Assembly (NCBI GenBank): GCA_001805655.1
Contig: MHGR01000023.1
Location: 1 to 16,475, forward strand
DNA length: 16,475 bases
Direction: 5' to 3'
Source of the DNA: Omnitrophica WOR_2 bacterium RIFCSPHIGHO2_02_FULL_52_10
Lineage (GTDB): Bacteria > Omnitrophota > Gorgyraeia > Zapsychrales > Zapsychraceae
Part shown: positions 13,893 through 16,475 of the stretch, piece after piece
Position numbering within the stretch: the stretch's first letter is position 1
How the letters are laid out: each line of letters starts with the position of its first letter
Made by a program: the position numbers and the translations under genes
Notes under the pieces: generated by a model
What the model saw: only the letters and a program-made list of their open reading frames with translations
Told to the model about the DNA's origin: nothing
Database searches by the model: none

Positions 13893-15038
13893 ATGACCCC
13901 AGAGCCTACCGACTTTGTCGAAACACAATACGCCACGTTCTGCGCACCGCCCAACGAGCTCGTCCTCAAAAGCGGGGCCAGGCTGGGGCCGATCACGCTG
14001 GCCTACGAGACCTACGGGAATTTGAACGAGGACAAGTCCAACGCGATCATGGTCTACCATACCCTGACCAGTGACGCCCACGCCGCCGGCTGGCATAAAG
14101 ACGCCAAAAAGCCGGGCTGGTGGGACCCCATGATCGGGCCGGGCAAGGCCTTCGACACCGATAAATATTTCGTCATCTGCTCCAACGTGATCGGCAGCTG
14201 CATGGGCAGCACCGGCCCCGCGTCCATCAACCCCAAGACGAACAAGCGCTACGGCCTGAGCTTTCCCGTCGTGACCATTGAAGACATGGTCTTGACGCAA
14301 AAACTGCTGCTGGACCATCTCGGCATCCCCCGGCTGCTGTGCGCCGCCGGCGGTTCCATGGGCGGCCTGCAGGCGCTGGAGTGGGCGGTGACGTACCCGC
14401 AGGCCGTGCGGTCGGTGATCTGCATCGCGGCCAACACACGCCACAGCGCCCAGCAGATTGCCCTGCATGAGGTCTCCCGCCAGGCCATTATGTCCGACCC
14501 CGACTGGCAGGGCGGCGATTATTACGGCAAGTCGGTGCCCGCGCGCGGCCTGGCAGTCTCGCGCATGATCGGGCACATCACCTACATGAGCGAAAAATCG
14601 ATGGAGGAAAAATTCGGCCGCAAGCTCATCAGCAAGGAAAAGCTCGGCTACGACTTCACTCATGATTTTGAGGTGGAAAACTACCTCAAATACCGCTCGG
14701 ACAGCTTTGTCCAGCGTTTCGACGCGAATTCGTACCTGTACCTTTCCAAGGCGCTGGACTATTTCGACCTGGCCGAGGATGGCAAACTTGTCGACGCCTT
14801 CGCGCCGGCCACGGCGAGCTTTCTGATCGTTTCCTTTACGTCGGACTGGCTTTACCCGTCGTACCAATCCAAACAGATAGTCAAGGCCCTCAAGGCCAAC
14901 GACATCGACGTTTCGGACATCGAAATCAACAGCTCCTACGGCCACGACGCCTTTTTGGTGGAGGTGGAGGGGCAGTCCAATCTCATCACCCACTTTTTGA
15001 ACCGGATACGGAAGGCCGCGCATGTCGGAGCAGGATAA
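13893..15038 (+). CDS. metX: Homoserine O-acyltransferase (MetX)
   Basis: This 381-residue alpha/beta-hydrolase-fold enzyme transfers an acyl group from CoA to homoserine, the first committed step of methionine synthesis. The catalytic triad is readable: nucleophile S155 in [15 protein letters not shown]318 in FTSDWLYP and H351 in [36 protein letters not shown] and GSCMGSTGP are MetX hallmarks. Acetyl-CoA is the usual donor, but some MetX proteins use succinyl-CoA and the sequence alone does not settle this. It has no obvious Shine-Dalgarno and follows nadA by 11 nt, so co-transcription is likely. metW overlaps its last 17 bp. Confidence 0.95.
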   Translation: MTPEPTDFVETQYATFCAPPNELVLKSGARLGPITLAYETYGNLNEDKSNAIMVYHTLTSDAHAAGWHKDAKKPGWWDPMIGPGKAFDTDKYFVICSNVIGSCMGSTGPASINPKTNKRYGLSFPVVTIEDMVLTQKLLLDHLGIPRLLCAAGGSMGGLQALEWAVTYPQAVRSVICIAANTRHSAQQIALHEVSRQAIMSDPDWQGGDYYGKSVPARGLAVSRMIGHITYMSEKSMEEKFGRKLISKEKLGYDFTHDFEVENYLKYRSDSFVQRFDANSYLYLSKALDYFDLAEDGKLVDAFAPATASFLIVSFTSDWLYPSYQSKQIVKALKANDIDVSDIEINSSYGHDAFLVEVEGQSNLITHFLNRIRKAAHVGAG

Positions 15039-15657
15039 AAATAAGGAAGCCGCGCCGGCCACCGGCCGGTCGCCGCAGTTGCGCTTTGACCACAAGGTCA
15101 TCATGGGGCTGATCGAGCCCAACTCCAAGGTCTTGGACCTAGGCTGCGGGGACGGAACTCTGCTGTCGCGCCTGATTCAGGAAAAAGGCTGCCACGGAAC
15201 CGGTATCGAGATCGACGAAAAGGCGATTTACCAATGCGTCGCCAAAGGGCTGACGGTCTCGCACGGCGACATCGATTCCGGCCTCGCAGACTATTCAAAT
15301 AAACGGTTCGATTACGTGATCCTGCACGAGAGCCTGCAGCAGGTGCTCAACCCGCGCCGCGTGATCCTCGAATCCCTGCGCGTGGGCAAAAAGGTCATCG
15401 TCGGCATCCCTAATTTCTGCCATTCGTGGGCGCGGCTGCAGATCTTTTTTTGGGGCAGGGTCCCGGTCACCAAGGAGCTGCCCTATCAGTGGTACGACAC
15501 GCCCAACCTGCGCTTTTTAAGCCTCAAGGACTTCCGTTATTTCTGCCGGGGGGAGAAGATTAAGATTCTCAAAGAGGTCGGGATTGTCGGCAACCGGGCC
15601 GTCCGGTTCCGGCGGAATCTGTTTTCGAATGTGGGGATATATTTACTAGAGAAATGA
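15022..15657 (+). CDS. metW: MetW, methyltransferase-like partner of MetX
   Basis: This 211-residue class I SAM-binding-fold protein has motif [14 protein letters not shown] (about 36-48) and GTGIEID. The MetW signatures are [34 protein letters not shown] and [15 protein letters not shown]. MetW is almost always encoded next to metX and is needed for, or modulates, homoserine acylation in several bacteria. The ATG lies inside the end of metX with GGAAGG upstream, so it is translationally coupled. The first 20 residues are polar and probably disordered. A perfect palindrome begins 2 nt after its stop. Confidence 0.93.
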   Translation: MSEQDKNKEAAPATGRSPQLRFDHKVIMGLIEPNSKVLDLGCGDGTLLSRLIQEKGCHGTGIEIDEKAIYQCVAKGLTVSHGDIDSGLADYSNKRFDYVILHESLQQVLNPRRVILESLRVGKKVIVGIPNFCHSWARLQIFFWGRVPVTKELPYQWYDTPNLRFLSLKDFRYFCRGEKIKILKEVGIVGNRAVRFRRNLFSNVGIYLLEK

Positions 15658-15659
15658 AC

Positions 15660-15688
15660 GTAGGGAACGCACACTGTGCGTTCCCTAC
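15660..15688 (+). repeat. Perfect 14-bp palindrome after metW, GTAGGG family, copy 2
   Basis: The left arm GTAGGGAACGCACA (15660-15673) and right arm TGTGCGTTCCCTAC (15675-15688) are perfect complements around a single central C. It shares the GTAGGG / CCCTAC ends with the palindrome at 12796, while the inner stem differs yet stays paired. It could attenuate or stabilise the metXW message; there is no U-run after it. Confidence 0.8.
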
Positions 15689-15720
15689 AAGTCTTGAATT
15701 TCGACTAAAGGAGGTTCAAT

Positions 15721-15900
15721 ATGCCTTATATCAATTTAAAAGTCGTGGGCACATTAACCAAAAAGCAAAAAGAAGAGATCGCCAAGCAGTTTTCGGACAC
15801 CCTGCTGAAGGTAGCCGGGAAGGCGAAAGACCACACCTATTTGGTCATTGACGAGGTCCAGGGGTCGAACTGGGCGGTGGGGGATAAGTTCTTCGGATAG
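15721..15900 (+). CDS. 4-oxalocrotonate tautomerase-like protein, 59 aa
   Basis: A strong AAAGGAGG lies 6-7 nt before the ATG. The protein starts MPYINLKVVG, so after Met removal it exposes Pro1, the catalytic base of the tautomerase superfamily. TKKQKEEIAKQFSDTLLKVAG forms the expected helix in two blocks, and YLVIDEVQGSNWAVGDKFFG is the expected C-terminal strand region with the conserved tryptophan. Length (59 aa) is normal for 4-OT subunits, which form hexamers. Arg11 and Arg39 of the classical enzyme are not evident (T and H or nearby residues instead), so the substrate may differ from oxalocrotonate. It stands alone between the palindrome and a repeat cluster. Confidence 0.88.
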   Translation: MPYINLKVVGTLTKKQKEEIAKQFSDTLLKVAGKAKDHTYLVIDEVQGSNWAVGDKFFG

Positions 15901-15933
15901 TCGTTGTTCGTTGCTGGTCGCTCGTTGCTCGTG
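15901..15933 (+). repeat. Dispersed CGTTGCT-type repeat between convergent genes, left arm
   Basis: It begins directly after the tautomerase stop codon and contains TCGTTGTTCGTTGCTGG and CTCGTTGCTCGTG, closely matching copy 1 in miaB. The matching opposite-strand units lie at 15994-16031. Confidence 0.7.
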
Positions 15934-15960
15934 ACCCGATATTGCCCACCCTTAGCACGA

Positions 15961-15975
15961 GCGGTCGAAGACCGC
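15961..15975 (+). repeat. Small perfect hairpin in the convergent gap
   Basis: GCGGTC (15961-15966), GAA loop, GACCGC (15970-15975). It lies between the two arms of the repeat cluster; it may form part of a folded transcript end. No U-run follows on either strand. Confidence 0.5.
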
Positions 15976-15993
15976 ATTGAAGGGCCGAACAGT

Positions 15994-16031
15994 TCGTCGC
16001 TCGAGAAACGAGCGACGAGTTCCGAGCAACA
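15994..16031 (-). repeat. Dispersed repeat, right arm, with a perfect 10-bp hairpin
   Basis: TCGTCGCTCG (15994-16003) and CGAGCGACGA (16009-16018) pair perfectly around a 5-nt loop. CGAGCAAC follows at 16023, in the opposite orientation to the left arm at 15901. The cluster ends 5 nt before the end of the CDGSH gene, so it may serve as a bidirectional transcript end. Confidence 0.65.
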
Positions 16032-16035
16032 AAAA

Positions 16036-16275
16036 TCATCCAAGACTCTTATGCATCCCGTCGCAAAACGGCGCGTGCTCGCTGCATTTACACCCGCACC
16101 ACGCCACCTGTTTCTCCTCCTCGATGACCGTAAGGACGGGATACATCCCCGTGTCGCTGTGTGAGCCGTCGCAGAACGGCTGTTTTTTCGATTGCCCGCA
16201 GGAGCACCAGGCATACTTCCCCGGCTTCACGGTCATCACAAACGGGGCATTCCGGGCGTAAGGAAATTTTTTCAT
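16036..16275 (-). CDS. Dual CDGSH iron-sulfur domain protein, 79 aa
   Basis: Two CDGSH-type [2Fe-2S] motifs are visible: CSCGQSKKQPFCDGSH and CGCKCSEHAPFCDGMH. Each supplies the three cysteines and one histidine that hold a labile cluster. Tandem small CDGSH proteins of this length are common in bacteria and are thought to act in electron or cluster transfer. ATG 16275 gives the usual length and start (MKKFPYARNAPFV), with a weak AGG 5-6 nt upstream. The frame stays open to a TTG at 16365, but that codon lies inside the -35 box of a good promoter, so the longer form is unlikely. A TTG at 16314 with GAAGG upstream is a secondary option. It is divergent from the oxidoreductase at the window end. 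Confidence 0.88.
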   Translation of the reverse strand: MKKFPYARNAPFVMTVKPGKYAWCSCGQSKKQPFCDGSHSDTGMYPVLTVIEEEKQVAWCGCKCSEHAPFCDGMHKSLG

Positions 16276-16336
16276 CAGCGCCTGCCGGCAGCGCTCAAAG
16301 GCGCGCCCGCACTCCAAAGTCGTCCCTTCGTCATTA

Positions 16337-16365
16337 ATTTTAGTCAAACGCAAACTTTCCGTCAA
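16337..16365 (-). promoter_or_regulatory. Sigma70-type promoter for the CDGSH gene
   Basis: On the minus strand, TTGACG (16365-16360), an exact 17-bp spacer and TAAAAT (16342-16337). Transcription would start near 16330, leaving a leader of about 55 nt before ATG 16275. Confidence 0.6.
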
Positions 16366-16393
16366 TTTATTATCCGCTTTTTACGATTTATTG

Positions 16394-16399
16394 TACAAT
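16394..16399 (+). promoter_or_regulatory. Candidate -10 element directly before the oxidoreductase start
   Basis: TACAAT ends 6 nt before ATG 16406, which places a transcription start at the ATG and predicts a leaderless message. No good -35 box is found, and no Shine-Dalgarno precedes the ATG. Confidence 0.35.
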
Positions 16400-16405
16400 G
16401 GCGCT

Positions 16406-16475
16406 ATGAAGACCAAATACAACTATGTGATCATCGGCGCGGGCATCATCGGCATGGCGGTGGCGCGCGCCCTGC
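16406..16475 (+). CDS. FAD-dependent oxidoreductase, N-terminus only (possibly LhgO-like)
   Basis: The window ends 23 codons into this gene. They read MKTKYNYVIIGAGIIGMAVA and RAL, a textbook dinucleotide-binding beta-alpha-beta start with GxGxxG (residues 11-16), as in DAO-type FAD oxidoreductases. YxxVIIGAGIxGxAxAR resembles L-2-hydroxyglutarate oxidase, but so little is visible that glycerol-3-phosphate or amino acid oxidases remain possible. It is divergent from the CDGSH gene and seems to lack a 5' leader. Confidence 0.65.
   Translation, partial: MKTKYNYVIIGAGIIGMAVARAL

Noticed and set aside
13866..15128. 420-residue minus-strand frame opposite metX
   Set aside because: It is the antisense of metX and the metW start, whose catalytic motifs are unmistakable. 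The translation is low-complexity, rich in G, A, V, D and H.
16276..16365. N-terminal extension of the CDGSH protein from TTG 16365
   Set aside because: The TTG is part of a TTGACG-N17-TAAAAT promoter, so it would lie upstream of the transcript; ATG 16275 gives the usual family length.

Overview
This looks like a chromosomal window from an uncultivated, Gram-negative-type bacterium. The best guess is Candidatus Omnitrophota or a neighbouring candidate phylum. That placement is inferred from gene style: a spermidine-synthase-like polytopic membrane protein, a NosR-like and AmrS-type radical-SAM cluster, small Tat proteins, dispersed palindromic repeats and mosaic base composition. No rRNA or other phylogenetic marker is present to prove it.

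Layout. (1) 1-937: the end of a large membrane protein. (2) 907-3782, minus strand: a compact four-gene operon with a good sigma70-type promoter. In transcription order it encodes a NosR-like FMN/Fe-S membrane protein, an 80-aa membrane-anchored protein, an AmrS-type radical-SAM enzyme and a 57-aa twin-arginine protein. (3) 3910-4831: a promoter, a probable 40-aa TTG-start membrane peptide and a coupled secreted TPR protein. (4) 4911-5561: a possibly leaderless 54-aa ORF, a 37-aa remnant resembling a nucleotidyltransferase N-terminus, and a small three-helix membrane protein. (5) 5682-8786: an accessory island with a DmeF-type metal exporter, an APC permease, a frameshifted methyltransferase and a frameshifted, truncated DsrE-like gene. 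(6) 8832-10724: miaB carrying two in-frame insertions of a dispersed repeat, then a four-helix-bundle protein gene enclosed by inverted copies of the same repeat. (7) 10735-15657: GC-rich metabolic genes for NAD salvage (pncB, pncA), de novo NAD synthesis (nadA) and methionine synthesis (metX, metW). (8) 15660-16475: a perfect palindrome, a 4-oxalocrotonate-tautomerase-like gene, a third repeat cluster, a dual-CDGSH iron-sulfur protein on the minus strand and the first codons of a divergent FAD-dependent oxidoreductase.

How it works together. pncA and pncB turn nicotinamide into nicotinate mononucleotide, and nadA supplies quinolinate to the same pool. metX and metW are the classic homoserine acylation pair. 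The minus-strand operon probably couples membrane electron transfer to a radical-SAM enzyme. The most unusual signal is a family of repeats built on CGTTGCT / AGCAACG. It invades coding sequence in frame (miaB), brackets a four-helix-bundle gene and supplies that protein's C-terminus. It recurs between convergent genes near 15.9-16.0 kb. A second family of GTAGGG...CCCTAC palindromes sits in intergenic gaps. Promoters are readable at several places with exact 17-bp spacers. No tRNA, rRNA or CRISPR array was seen, and no gene-free stretch exceeds about 300 bases.
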